A DNA stretch of 64,000 bases from Nonomuraea montanisoli (lineage in GTDB: Bacteria; Actinomycetota; Actinomycetes; Streptosporangiales; Streptosporangiaceae), in NCBI RefSeq assembly GCF_013363975.1, contig NZ_JABWGN010000025.1:28368-92367 (forward strand). Direction: 5' to 3'. Shown piece by piece: positions 34,624-43,750 of the stretch (within the stretch, counting starts at the first letter, position 1; every line of letters begins with the position of its first letter). A program made the translations under genes and the position numbers. The notes under the pieces are model-generated. The model did not search any database. It saw nothing but the letters and a program-made list of their open reading frames with translations, and was not told the origin of the DNA.

Positions 34624-36027
34624 GTGGGATTTGTGGATCCGCTGAAGGCGCTTGCTGACGCGGAGCGCAAGCCGTACTGGCTGGACACTCCGGCCAGACC
34701 CGAGCCGCAGCCGCGGCTCTTCGGACACACGAGCGCCGACCTGGTCGTCGTCGGCGGAGGCTTCTCGGGGCTGTGGACCGCCCTGATGGCCAAGGAACGC
34801 GACCCCGGGCAGGACGTCGTCCTGCTGGAGGGGCGCCGGATCGGCTGGGCGGCATCCGGCCGCAACGGCGGGTTCTGCATGGCGACCCTCACCCATGGCC
34901 TGCCCAACGGGCTGGAACGCTGGCCGGACGAGATCGCCCGGCTCGAACACCTGGGTGTGGAGAACCTCGACGAGATCGAGGAGACCCTGGCGCGTTACGG
35001 CATCGACTGCGCCTTCGAGCGCACCGGCGAGCTGAACGTCGCCACCGAGCCCTGGCAACTGGAGGGCCTGAACGAGCACCTCGACATCATCGGCGACCTC
35101 GGCCTCGACTACGTGCCCATGGACCGCGACCAGGTGCGGGCCGAGCTCGACTCGCCCACCTACCTGGGCGGCCTGTGGGACCGCAGGGGCTGCGCCATGC
35201 TCGACCCCGCCCGGCTGGCGTGGGGGCTGCGCGAGGCGTGCCTGCGGCTCGGCGTGCGCGTGTACGAGCGCAGCCCGGTCCGCTCGCTGCACGACGACGG
35301 CGTCACGCTCAGCCTGCGCACCCCGCACGGGGTCGCCGCCGGCAGGAGGGTGGCGCTGGGCACCGGGGTGTTCCCGCCGCTGCTGCGGCGGCTCAAGCAC
35401 TTCGTCGTCCCGGTCTACGACTACGCGCTGATGACCGAGCCGCTGACCCCGGCCCAGCTCGGCGCCCTCGGCTGGGGCAACCGGCAGGGCGTCGGCGACT
35501 CGGCCAACCGGTTCCACTACTACCGGCTCACCGCGGACAACCGGATCCTCTGGGGCGGCTACGACGCCGTCTACTACAACGGGGGTCTGGTCAAGCCGGA
35601 GTACGACCAGCGCGACGAGACGTTCGCCACGCTGGCGCGGCACTTCTTCACCACGTTCCCGCAGCTCGACGGGGTGCGTTTCACGCACCGCTGGGGCGGC
35701 GTGATCGACACGTGCAGCCGGTTCAGCGCCTTCTACGGGCAGGCGCACGGCGGGCGGCTGGCCTACGCGGCCGGCTACACCGGCATGGGCGTGGGCGCCA
35801 CCCGCTTCGGCGCCAACGTGATGCTGGACCTGCTGTCGGGCGAGCGCACGCAGCGGACCGAGCTGCGCATGGTCAAGGAGAAGCCGGTGCCGTTCCCACC
35901 GGAGCCGGTGCGGTCGGGGGTGATCCAGTTCACCCGCTGGTCGATCGCCCAGGCCGACCGGCACGAGGGGCGGCGCAACCTGTGGCTGCGCGCCCTCGAC
36001 CGGATGGGGCTCGGCTTCGACTCCTGA
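34624..36027 (+). CDS. FAD-dependent oxidoreductase, PuuB-like gamma-glutamylputrescine oxidase family
   Basis: A 467-residue DAO-family flavoenzyme. The dinucleotide-binding motif is VVVGGGFSGLWTAL (near residues 40-53), with the FAD-contact stretch GWAASGRNGGF typical of PuuB/OrdL proteins. HRWGGVIDTCSRF and YAAGYTGMGVGATR match the C-terminal FAD and substrate region. It probably oxidises putrescine, gamma-glutamylputrescine or a related amine to the aldehyde used by the dehydrogenase upstream. Start is GTG at 34624 or GTG at 34633; AGG precedes the first and GTGGGA the second, so it is uncertain. A 175-base gap with a hairpin separates it from potC; the A/T-rich bases 34590-34620 probably hold its own promoter. 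Confidence 0.85.
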   Translation: MGFVDPLKALADAERKPYWLDTPARPEPQPRLFGHTSADLVVVGGGFSGLWTALMAKERDPGQDVVLLEGRRIGWAASGRNGGFCMATLTHGLPNGLERWPDEIARLEHLGVENLDEIEETLARYGIDCAFERTGELNVATEPWQLEGLNEHLDIIGDLGLDYVPMDRDQVRAELDSPTYLGGLWDRRGCAMLDPARLAWGLREACLRLGVRVYERSPVRSLHDDGVTLSLRTPHGVAAGRRVALGTGVFPPLLRRLKHFVVPVYDYALMTEPLTPAQLGALGWGNRQGVGDSANRFHYYRLTADNRILWGGYDAVYYNGGLVKPEYDQRDETFATLARHFFTTFPQLDGVRFTHRWGGVIDTCSRFSAFYGQAHGGRLAYAAGYTGMGVGATRFGANVMLDLLSGERTQRTELRMVKEKPVPFPPEPVRSGVIQFTRWSIAQADRHEGRRNLWLRALDRMGLGFDS

Positions 36028-36046
36028 CCCCGGTGTGACGACACCC

Positions 36047-36077
36047 GCGGGCCGCCCGGGAACCACCGGCGGCCCGC
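36047..36077 (+). terminator. Hairpin after the PuuB-like gene
   Basis: GCGGGCCGCC (36047-36056) pairs with GGCGGCCCGC (36068-36077), a perfect 10-base stem with an 11-base loop, 20 bases after the oxidase stop. The same arms recur 70 bases further on. Confidence 0.7.
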
Positions 36078-36117
36078 ACATCCCGGGGTCTTCTGCCTCT
36101 CCCCTGGAGGGGTGGCC

Positions 36118-36153
36118 TGTGCGGGCCGCAAGGAGTGGTCGGCGGCCCGCACA
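36118..36153 (+). promoter_or_regulatory. Second hairpin with the same arms, just upstream of the hydrolase start
   Basis: TGTGCGGGCCGC (36118-36129) pairs perfectly with GCGGCCCGCACA (36142-36153), with a 12-base loop. It ends 8 bases before the ATG at 36162 and touches its ribosome site. Arms can also pair with those at 36047-36077. It may be a terminator for upstream transcription or a leader that affects translation of the hydrolase. Confidence 0.5.
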
Positions 36154-36161
36154 CTAGGGGC

Positions 36162-37034
36162 ATGAGGATCGAGTTTGCGGTCGACGACGTCACGCTGGTC
36201 GGTGAGCTGAGGGTGCCCGAGGCCGAGGGGCCGCGTCCGGGGCTGGTGCTCACCGGCCCGTTCACCGGCGTGCGCGACCAGGTCACGGGCCTGTACGCGG
36301 AACGGCTGACCAGCCTCGGGTACGTCACGCTGGCCTTCGACCACCGCACCTGGGGCGAGTCGGGCGGCCTGCCGCGCCGGCACGAGGACCCGCAGGGCAA
36401 GCTGCACGACCTGCGGGCCGCGGTGTCGGTGCTGCGGTCGCGGCCGGAGGTGGACGGGGAGCGGATCGGGGCCGTGGGCATCTGCCTCGGCGCCGGATAT
36501 GCCCTGAAATTTGCGGCTTTCGAGCCTCGGGTGAAGGTCTTCGCCGGGATCGCCGGGGCGTACAACAACCCGTACACGATGCGTTCCGGCATGGACTACC
36601 AGGCGGCGCTGGCCGGCCTGGGGGAGACGCTGGAGCGGCAGGATCTCGGCGGCCCCGTCGAGTACCTCCCGGCGGTCGCGCCGGAGGGCGAGGCCGCCAT
36701 GCCGGGCGACGAGCCGTACGCCTACTACGGCACCGAACGCGGGGCCTCGCCGCACTGGGCCAACGAGGTGACCCGGGCCAGCCTGCGCGAGCTGATCACC
36801 GTGGACAACATGATGGGCGCCGACTTCCTGTCGCCCAAGCCCGCGCTGATCGTCCACGGGGTGGTGGACCGGTTCTGCTCGCCGGAGGGCGCCGAGGAGG
36901 CGTACCGGAGGCTGGACGAGCCGAAGCGGCTCGTGTGGCTGGACGCCAAGCGTCACATCGACCTCTACGACCAGGAGCCCTACGTGACGCAGGCCGTCGA
37001 GGCCACCGCCACGTTCCTCGACGCCCACCTCTGA
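36162..37034 (+). CDS. Alpha/beta hydrolase (dienelactone hydrolase-like)
   Basis: A 290-residue alpha/beta hydrolase. The oxyanion region FDHRTWGESGG is followed by the nucleophile elbow VGICLGAGYALK; its central residue is Cys (GICLGAG), as in dienelactone hydrolases, rather than Ser. LIVHGVVDRFCSPEGAEEAY holds the acid residue, and AKRHIDLYD the catalytic His. It resembles the YcjY/MenB-neighbour type of hydrolases of unknown substrate. ATG at 36162 was preferred to 36135, which lies in the hairpin. Separate from both neighbours. Cytoplasmic. Confidence 0.8.
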   Translation: MRIEFAVDDVTLVGELRVPEAEGPRPGLVLTGPFTGVRDQVTGLYAERLTSLGYVTLAFDHRTWGESGGLPRRHEDPQGKLHDLRAAVSVLRSRPEVDGERIGAVGICLGAGYALKFAAFEPRVKVFAGIAGAYNNPYTMRSGMDYQAALAGLGETLERQDLGGPVEYLPAVAPEGEAAMPGDEPYAYYGTERGASPHWANEVTRASLRELITVDNMMGADFLSPKPALIVHGVVDRFCSPEGAEEAYRRLDEPKRLVWLDAKRHIDLYDQEPYVTQAVEATATFLDAHL

Positions 37035-37136
37035 CTCCCCGGCGCCCGCCCTCATCAGCTCCTGGCAGGTGTGACGAAGCGGGCGCGCGGGGAGAAGTGC
37101 GGCTAGACCCCCGCCGAACGTCAGGGGGTTGGGCGC

Positions 37137-38060
37137 GTGCGCGTGATGTGGTGTGCGGCGATGCTGCTGCTCGGGCCGGCGACGATCGCCGGGTGCGGGG
37201 AGCAGGAGGTCACGAACCTGCCGCCGGTGGTCGAGCAGGCGGGCGAACGGGTCCGGGCCGCCCGCTGCCGGTTCGCCGTCCCGGATCCGGTGGCCGGCGC
37301 CGCCGCCCGCGCCGCGCTGGAGGCGGATCTGCGGCGTTACGCGGCCGGACGGCCCGGCCGGGTGGTGTTCGCCGCCCGCGACCTGGCCACGGGCGTACGA
37401 CTCGGCCGGGACGAGCACCGGCACGACATGATCACGGCCAGCGGCGCCAAGGTGGACATCCTGACCGCGCTGATGCTGCTCCGCTCGACCCTCGACGCCG
37501 CCGAGCAGGACCTCGCCTCCCGCATGATCAGGGAGAGCGACAACGTCGCCGCCGACGCGCTGTGGTGGCGGGTCGGCGCGGGCGAGGGCATGAGCGCCTT
37601 CTACCGCCGGCTCGGCCTGGCCGAGACCGCGCCGGGGCCCGGCCGGTACTGGGGCGGCACGACCACCAGCCCGGCCGACCGGCTGCGCCTGCTCGCGGTC
37701 CTCGCGAACGGCGGCAAGGGCCTCACCCCGGCGGACCGGCAGCTCGTCCTCGGCCTGATGGCCCATGTGCAGGCCGACCAGGCCTGGGGGGTCAGCGCCG
37801 CCGCCCGGCCGGGCGACCGCGTGGCGCTCAAGAACGGCTGGACGCCCCGGCCGTTCATCCACAACACCTGGGCCGTCACCAGCTACGGCCGCATCACCGG
37901 GCCGGGCCGCGACCTGCTCCTGTCGGTGCAGACCGACGAGCAGGCCGGGGAGGGGCAGGGCATCGAGACGATCGAGGGACTGGCCCGGATGATCGGCCGG
38001 CGGCTGTCCGACCTCACCCCGGTCCGCACCCTGTCCTGCCCGGCCGGCGCCGCCCCCTGA
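37137..38060 (+). CDS. Class A beta-lactamase-like serine hydrolase, lipoprotein
   Basis: A 307-residue penicillin-recognising-fold protein. The signal ends in a lipobox (IAGC, Cys20), so it is probably membrane-anchored outside the cell. The active-site triads are visible: S102-x-x-K105 in TASGAKVD, S134-D-N in RESDNVAAD, and K232-N-G in place of the usual K-T/S-G. These are the three class A motifs in order with normal spacing. The Asn at the second place of the last triad and the missing clear omega-loop Glu make true beta-lactam hydrolysis uncertain; many actinomycete homologues are uncharacterised. The start is GTG at 37137 or ATG at 37146. Confidence 0.78.
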   Translation: MRVMWCAAMLLLGPATIAGCGEQEVTNLPPVVEQAGERVRAARCRFAVPDPVAGAAARAALEADLRRYAAGRPGRVVFAARDLATGVRLGRDEHRHDMITASGAKVDILTALMLLRSTLDAAEQDLASRMIRESDNVAADALWWRVGAGEGMSAFYRRLGLAETAPGPGRYWGGTTTSPADRLRLLAVLANGGKGLTPADRQLVLGLMAHVQADQAWGVSAAARPGDRVALKNGWTPRPFIHNTWAVTSYGRITGPGRDLLLSVQTDEQAGEGQGIETIEGLARMIGRRLSDLTPVRTLSCPAGAAP

Positions 38061-38142
38061 ACCCCCGCTGCCGAGCCACCCCACGCGGCCACGATCCGCA
38101 CCGGCGCTCCCGGCCCCGCCCCGCCTCGCCACGAATCCGCCT

Positions 38143-41082
38143 CTACCGGGCGGCCCGCTCCCGCTCCCGCCGGCGCAGCTCCTCCAGGTCCGTGAGGAGG
38201 CGGTCACGGACGTCCTCGGCGCTGTACCAGCCCTGGGGGCACTCGGCCAGCCCCTGCTCCAGCCGGGCGCGCGCCTCGGCGAGGTCGCCCCGCGCCGTCG
38301 CGAGCTCCCCGAGCCCCGCCTGCGCCCGGGCGGTCGTCTCGCTGGAGGCCACCCGCCGCGCCACCTCGTCCGCGCGCTCGTACCCGGCCCGCGCCTCCTC
38401 GGGATGGCCCAGCCGCGCCGCCGCGTCCGCGCGCCGGCACAGGCTCTCCGCCATGTCCGGCACCGCGCCCAGCTCACGCGCCGTCTCCAGCGCCTGCCCG
38501 GCCAGCTCGTACGCGGCCACGTAGTCGCCCTCGCGGAACGCCAGATCCCCCAGCCCGGTCAGCACCAGCGTGATGCCCCAGCGCTCGCCCAGCTCCCGGA
38601 AGGCGGCCAGCGCCTGCATGAACCCGGCCTTGGCCTCCTCGGTCCGTCCCGCGAACTGCTCGACCAGCGCCACCCCGCAGTGGGACAGCGCCCGCGACCA
38701 CGGCGTCATCGCCCCCTCGGCGCCGGCCGGCAGATCCCGCGCCCACTCCACGCTGTCCGGCGGCCCGGCGAACATCGGCAGCAGCAGGGCCAGGAACTCC
38801 ACCCGCGAGGGCAGGTAGTCCAGCGGCATCAGCCGCCGCAGCTCCGCCAGCCGGGCCGGCAGCGCGGCGTCCGGCTCATGGGCCCACGCGGCGACGAGCA
38901 CGCACATCGCGTACTCCTCCTCCAGCCCTTCGGGAGCCCGCGCGGGCATGGAGGACAGCACCGCCAGCGCCAGCTCCGCGCAGGTCAGCCGGTGCCCCCG
39001 CATCCACCAGTAGCAGGCCGCTGCGGCCAGCAGGCGCAGCCCCAGCTCGGCGTGGCCGGTCTCGGCCGCCCAGCGCACGGCCGCGTCGAGATCGCCGCTC
39101 TCCTCGTCGAGGCGGGCCAGCCAGGGGAGCTGCTCGGCGCGGCGCACGTGCCGGTCGGCGGTGAGCGCGAGCTCCAGGTAGTACGCCGCATGAGCCGCGC
39201 GGACCGGCGCGACCTCGCCCGCCTCGGCCAGCCGTTCGGCGCAGAACGCGCGGATGGTCTGGAGCATCCGGTAGCGCCCGTCCACGACCTCGACCAGCGA
39301 CTTGTCGGCCAGCGCGAACAACGCCTCCTCCGGGACCCCGCACACCCGCTCGGCCGCCTCGGGCGTGGCGCCGCCCGCGAACACCGCCATCCGCCGGGCC
39401 AGCCGCTGCTCGTCCTCGTCGAGCAGGTCCCAGCTCCAGGCGACCACGCCGCGCAGCGTCTGGTGCCGGGGCAGCGCGGTGCGGCTGCCCTTGGCCAGCA
39501 GGCGGAACCGGTCGTCGAGCCGCGCCGCGAGGTCGTCCAGGCTCATCGTGCGCAGCCGGGCCGCGGCCAGCTCGATCGCGAGCGGAAGCCCGTCGAGCGC
39601 CCGGCACACGCCCGCCACGGCCGCCGCGTTGCCCGAGTCCACCGTGAAGCCCGGCCGCACCGCCGCCGCCCGGTCGGCGAACAACCGGACGGCGGCGGAG
39701 CCGAGCAGGTCCGCCGCGCCGGGCGGCGGCAGGCTGAGCGGGGCCACGGGCACCACCCGCTCGCCGGTGATGCCGAGCGCCTCACGGCTCGTCGCCAGCA
39801 CGCGCAGCGCCGGGCACGCGGCGAGCAGCGCGTCGGCCAGCTCGGCGGCGGCCTCCACCACGTGCTCGCAGTTGTCGAGGACGAGCAGCAGGTCGCGGCC
39901 GGCGAGCGCCGCCACGAGCCGCGCCGCCGGATCCCCGTTGGGCCGCTCCGGGCCGGACAGCAGCGGGTCGCGCACGCCCAGGGCCGCCAGCACCGCCTTC
40001 GCCACGTCCCCGCCCGCCGTCAGCGGGGCGAGCTGCACGAGGCAGACGTCGCCGTCCGTCGGGCCCACGGCCTCCAGCGCGAGCCGCGTCTTGCCCGCGC
40101 CGCCCGCGCCGACGAGGGTGACCAGCCGCGCCTCCCGCAGGCACGCGCCGACCTGCCGCAGCTCCTCGGCCCGCCCCACGAAGCTGGTGAGCTGCGCCCG
40201 CAACCCCCGCCGCCCCACGCCCTCTCCTGGAGCACCGCCCCCGCCGCGGCCCCTCCCGCCCGTCCCCCCCGCCTGGCCCACGCCGGGACTCCCGCTCGTC
40301 TCCCCGGCATGGGCCACGCCAGGACGACGCGCACTCCCGTCAGGCGGCGGCGACAGCGACGGGTCGCCCCGGAGGACGGCCAGGTGGGTGGCCGACAGCT
40401 CCGGCCCCGGACCGACGCCCAGTTCCTCGTCCAGCACCCGCCGGGCCCGCTCGTACGCGGTCAGCGACTCGGCCTGCCGTCCGCTGCCGTACAGGGCGCG
40501 CATGAGCTGGGCGTGCGGCCGTTCCCGCAGCGGATGGGCGGCGGTGAGCCGGCGCAGTTCGGCCACGAGCTCCCGATGGCGCCCCAGCTCCAGGTCGGCC
40601 TGCACACGGTCCTCGACCGCGGCCAGGCGCAGCTCCTCCAGCGCCGCCACGACGGGCTCGGCGTGCGGCACGTCGGTCAGGGGCGCGCCGCGCCACAGCC
40701 CGAGGGCCTCGTGCAGCAGCCCGGCCGCGCGCAGGGCGTCCCCGGCGCCGAGCGCCGCCCTGCCCTCGGCGGCGAGCCGCGTGAAGCGGCTCGCGTCCAC
40801 GTCCTCCGGGTCGGCCGCGAGCAGGTATCCCGCCGGATGGAACTCCACCCGTTCCCTGCCGAGGGCTTTACGCAGCCGCGACACCTGGGACTGCAGCGCG
40901 TTGACCACGCCCTCCGGGGGCCGCTCGCCGTACAGGCCGTCGATCAGCCGGTCGGCGCCGACGACCCGGCCCGCGTCGAGGGCCAGGAGCGCGAGCAGCG
41001 CCCGTACGCGGGGCCCGCCGAGCGGGACGGGCTCCCCGTCCTCGCCCAGAACGCGTGCCGGGCCGAGGATCTCGAAGCGCAT
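38143..41082 (-). CDS. AfsR/SARP-type transcriptional regulator with NB-ARC and TPR domains
   Basis: A 979-residue regulator. Residues 1-95 are an OmpR-like winged helix (MRFEILGPARVL, then ALQSQVSRLRKALG), and 100-245 a bacterial transcriptional activation domain (RFTRLAAEGRAAL, RALYGSGRQAESL). A Gly/Pro-rich linker follows. The NB-ARC ATPase has P-loop LVGAGGAGKTRLAL near 320-333, Walker B LLLVLDNCEHV, RVLATSREALG and GLPLAIELAA. The rest is TPR. This is the AfsR architecture: an ATP-dependent activator that usually controls secondary metabolism. No biosynthetic cluster adjoins; the nearest partners are the P450 and PEP-mutase genes, upstream on the same strand. Convergent with the beta-lactamase-like gene. 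Confidence 0.88.
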   Translation of the reverse strand: MRFEILGPARVLGEDGEPVPLGGPRVRALLALLALDAGRVVGADRLIDGLYGERPPEGVVNALQSQVSRLRKALGRERVEFHPAGYLLAADPEDVDASRFTRLAAEGRAALGAGDALRAAGLLHEALGLWRGAPLTDVPHAEPVVAALEELRLAAVEDRVQADLELGRHRELVAELRRLTAAHPLRERPHAQLMRALYGSGRQAESLTAYERARRVLDEELGVGPGPELSATHLAVLRGDPSLSPPPDGSARRPGVAHAGETSGSPGVGQAGGTGGRGRGGGGAPGEGVGRRGLRAQLTSFVGRAEELRQVGACLREARLVTLVGAGGAGKTRLALEAVGPTDGDVCLVQLAPLTAGGDVAKAVLAALGVRDPLLSGPERPNGDPAARLVAALAGRDLLLVLDNCEHVVEAAAELADALLAACPALRVLATSREALGITGERVVPVAPLSLPPPGAADLLGSAAVRLFADRAAAVRPGFTVDSGNAAAVAGVCRALDGLPLAIELAAARLRTMSLDDLAARLDDRFRLLAKGSRTALPRHQTLRGVVAWSWDLLDEDEQRLARRMAVFAGGATPEAAERVCGVPEEALFALADKSLVEVVDGRYRMLQTIRAFCAERLAEAGEVAPVRAAHAAYYLELALTADRHVRRAEQLPWLARLDEESGDLDAAVRWAAETGHAELGLRLLAAAACYWWMRGHRLTCAELALAVLSSMPARAPEGLEEEYAMCVLVAAWAHEPDAALPARLAELRRLMPLDYLPSRVEFLALLLPMFAGPPDSVEWARDLPAGAEGAMTPWSRALSHCGVALVEQFAGRTEEAKAGFMQALAAFRELGERWGITLVLTGLGDLAFREGDYVAAYELAGQALETARELGAVPDMAESLCRRADAAARLGHPEEARAGYERADEVARRVASSETTARAQAGLGELATARGDLAEARARLEQGLAECPQGWYSAEDVRDRLLTDLEELRRRERERAAR

Positions 41083-41187
41083 GCCTCGATTATCCCGGCA
41101 CGCCGTCCTCCGGCGCGGGCCGAACGGCCACCGGCGGCGCAGCGGTGACGGCGCGTGCCGGGAGGGGACGGCGGCGACCGCGGTGTG

Positions 41188-41955
41188 TCAGCGCTGGGGG
41201 AGGATCGCGGTGATCTCCGCGTACGACGGCATGGGCGGGGCCGGCTCCCCGCGTACGGCCAGCACCGCGGCCAGCGCCCCCTGCACGGAGGCCCGGTACA
41301 GCAGCGACCCCGTGCTCACCCGCGCCACCCCCGCCTCGGCCAGCCGGTCCAGCGACGGCCCGCCGGGCTGGTACAGGACGTTGAGCGGCAGCGACGTGGC
41401 GGCGGCCACCTCGGCGATCTCGTCCGGATCGCTCAGCCCGGGGACGAAGACGCCGTCCGCGTGCCCGTAGGCGCGCACGCGCTCCAGCGTGTCGCCCGTC
41501 CTGAGCCAGCGCGTGTCGGTGCGGGCGTTGACGAACACACCGTGGCCCAGCGCCGCCTCGATGATCCGCTGATGCAGCGAGATCGGGCGCAGCGTCCCGT
41601 CGGGCCGGCCGTCCTCCAGGTTGACCCCGGCCACGCCGAGCGCCGCCAGCGCCGCGACCAGGTCGGACACCTGGGCCGGGTTGTCGCTGAAGCCTCCTTC
41701 GATGTCCACGGTGACCAGGACGCCGAGGTCGCACATCTGCTCGGCCAGCTCGACGGTCTCCGCACGGGTGGCCCCGGCCGCGTCCGGCTTGCCGTGGACG
41801 GCCGCCACGCCGAGGCTGGTCGTGCCGATCGCGGCGAAGCCCTGGGCGGCGAGCGCTGCGGCCGAGCCGTAGTCCCAGGCGTTCGGGAGCAGCAGCGGGT
41901 CGCCCGGCCGGTGCAGGTCGCGGAAGCCGGCGTATCGTTCCTCTGCCGTGGTCAC
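41188..41955 (-). CDS. Isocitrate lyase/PEP mutase family protein
   Basis: A 255-residue TIM-barrel protein of the ICL/PEPM superfamily. LLLPNAWDYGSAAALAAQGF near the start, LVTVDIEGGFSDNP (metal-binding Asp/Glu), VNLEDGRPDG and NARTDTRWL follow the family order. It lacks the KKCGH motif of isocitrate lyase and the full PEP-mutase signature, so the reaction (C-C or C-P bond chemistry on a 2-oxo acid) cannot be assigned. The GTG at 41955 overlaps the stop of the P450 gene (GTGA), so they form a two-gene operon. Confidence 0.82.
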   Translation of the reverse strand: MTTAEERYAGFRDLHRPGDPLLLPNAWDYGSAAALAAQGFAAIGTTSLGVAAVHGKPDAAGATRAETVELAEQMCDLGVLVTVDIEGGFSDNPAQVSDLVAALAALGVAGVNLEDGRPDGTLRPISLHQRIIEAALGHGVFVNARTDTRWLRTGDTLERVRAYGHADGVFVPGLSDPDEIAEVAAATSLPLNVLYQPGGPSLDRLAEAGVARVSTGSLLYRASVQGALAAVLAVRGEPAPPMPSYAEITAILPQR

Positions 41956-42779
41956 AGGTCCCCCTCGGGAAGCGATGCGGATCGGTCAGGCGTGGCGCCC
42001 AGCCCGTCGAGGACGCCCGCGGCCAGGGCGAGGGCGTGGGCCGAGGCGGGGCAGGGGCGCACGCCGTGGCCGAACGTCAGGTGCGGGGTCTCGCCCCTGG
42101 TGGGGTCGAACCGTTCGGGATCGGCGAACACGGCGGGGTCGCGGTTGGCCGCGACCAGGTCGATGACGACCTCCTCGCCGGTGGTCCGCTCCACGCGGCG
42201 GCTCGCCTTGAGCGGCGGGTCGTGGCGCAGGGTCTCCCGCAGCAGCCCCTCGGCCCCGGCCCGGCCGGGGGAGTCTCCGGCGTCGTCGGCGTGGGTGAGG
42301 GCGTTCGCGATGAGGCCCTCGGTGGCGGCGTGCGCCTGGAGCAGAAGGGTCAGGTCCGTGACGGCCGGCGGCCCGTCGCCCAGCAGCGCGGTCAGCTCGG
42401 CCACCGCCGCGTCGGCCTCCGGGGTCTCCTCGCCGGACAGGTAGCCGGTGGCGGCGGCCTCGACCAGGGACACGGGGGCCGCGACTCCGAGGGCGGCGGC
42501 CAGCACCTCCGTGGGCACGCCCGTCCGGTCGCCGCCGCGCTCCAGCGTCGCCTCGCGCGCCCTCCGGCGCAGCGCGGCGGGGTCGAGCTCCGCGAGCCGC
42601 TTCTCCAGGGCCCGGCGTCGCTCGGCGTGCGTCTCGCCGCTGCTGAACCGCGACACCTGGGCCCGCAGCCACCCCAGCGTGTACGGCGGCGCGTCCTGGC
42701 GCACGGGCGGCGGGACGTACCGGGGGTCCGCGAGCACCGCCCGGGCCTCGTCGTGACGTGTGATGACCATGCGTTTCAC
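41952..42779 (-). CDS. Compact cytochrome P450
   Basis: A 275-residue protein with P450 landmarks but only about two thirds of the usual 400 residues. It starts near the B-helix region (VITRHDEARAVLADPRYVPP), keeps an I-helix-like AHAATEGLIANAL, the K-helix ExxR in RETLRHDPP, and the heme loop FGHGVRPCPASAH with the proximal Cys at 243. The first 50 or so residues and parts of the middle found in normal P450s are missing, yet the frame is clean, so it looks like a real compact form rather than a pseudogene. Start is GTG 42779 or ATG 42770. Coupled to the PEP-mutase-family gene. Confidence 0.78.
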   Translation of the reverse strand: MKRMVITRHDEARAVLADPRYVPPPVRQDAPPYTLGWLRAQVSRFSSGETHAERRRALEKRLAELDPAALRRRAREATLERGGDRTGVPTEVLAAALGVAAPVSLVEAAATGYLSGEETPEADAAVAELTALLGDGPPAVTDLTLLLQAHAATEGLIANALTHADDAGDSPGRAGAEGLLRETLRHDPPLKASRRVERTTGEEVVIDLVAANRDPAVFADPERFDPTRGETPHLTFGHGVRPCPASAHALALAAGVLDGLGATPDRSASLPEGDL

Positions 42780-42895
42780 GCTATGCCGTGATTCCTTCGA
42801 CCCGGGCCGAAGGATGCCGGGCCGGGGCGGCGTGCCGGCCGCAGCGGTGTCTCGCGGTATCGCGTCCGCCCGGGTGACGAGCGGGAGGACGGTGG

Positions 42896-43750
42896 TCAGG
42901 CCGCCACGTTGCCGCGTCCGTCGTGCTGCTCGCGCCGCGGCTCGGGGACGCAGGGGAGCGGCGGCGCGGCCGGGGACGAGGAGGTGCCCGCCACGGCGGG
43001 GCGTCCGCGCCGGGCCGAGGCCAGCGCCATGAGGGCGACCAGGGCGATCTCGGACAGCGCCAGCGCCCTTTCGAGCAGACCGTAGTAGGCGTCGCCGCCG
43101 ATCAGCGGAGACAGGAAGGAGGCCGGATGGGCGGCCAGGAACGCGGCCAGCACCAGCGCGGACGTGACGCTCACGGCCCGGACGACGTTCCACCGCGGCG
43201 CGCCGGAGAGCCGGGCGCCCGCCTGCTCCCGGGCGGAGCCGGAGCGCTGGGGACGGCGCGGCGCCGAGGCGTCGCGGGCCAGGATCCAGCCGGCGACCGG
43301 CAGGGCGGTGAAGACCACCGCGGACGCCCACCGGTGGATCTCGCCGGCCATGGAGGAGATCTCCGCGGCGGACGGGTCTGTGGGGAACACCGCGCCCAGC
43401 ATCAGGCCGCCCGCGGCGGCCACCAGCAGCACCCGCGCCGCCGCCGAGCGGGACGGCGCCCGCGCCGCCAGCCCGTACGCCAGGAAGACACAGGCGCCGG
43501 CCAGGGCCAGCATGCCGCCCAGCACGGGGATCGTCCCCCCGGGCACCAGGGCGTAGTCGCTGACCAGCGGCTGCGCCGGCAGCGTCATATCGGCGTAGAC
43601 CAGGGCCCCGGCCGCGGCCGCCGCGCACGTCACCGCCCCCGCCACGGCGCCGCCCGGCGCCACCGCCCCTGCTGCGGCGCCACCCGCGACCCCGCTTTCC
43701 CGTGGGCCGGCGGCGTCGTCCCCGGCGCCCGCCGGGTAGGGCTCGCTCAT
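42896..43750 (-). CDS. DUF998 family membrane protein
   Basis: A 284-residue protein with six or seven hydrophobic segments, a Gly/Ala-rich N-terminal tail and a polar C-terminal tail. The pattern of MLGAVFPTDPS followed by IHRWASAVVFTALPVAGWIL is characteristic of DUF998. The function of the family is unknown. The ATG at 43750 overlaps the stop of the glycosyltransferase gene (ATGA). It is the last gene of the DedA - DMT - glycosyltransferase - DUF998 operon. Confidence 0.8.
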   Translation of the reverse strand: MSEPYPAGAGDDAAGPRESGVAGGAAAGAVAPGGAVAGAVTCAAAAAGALVYADMTLPAQPLVSDYALVPGGTIPVLGGMLALAGACVFLAYGLAARAPSRSAAARVLLVAAAGGLMLGAVFPTDPSAAEISSMAGEIHRWASAVVFTALPVAGWILARDASAPRRPQRSGSAREQAGARLSGAPRWNVVRAVSVTSALVLAAFLAAHPASFLSPLIGGDAYYGLLERALALSEIALVALMALASARRGRPAVAGTSSSPAAPPLPCVPEPRREQHDGRGNVAA

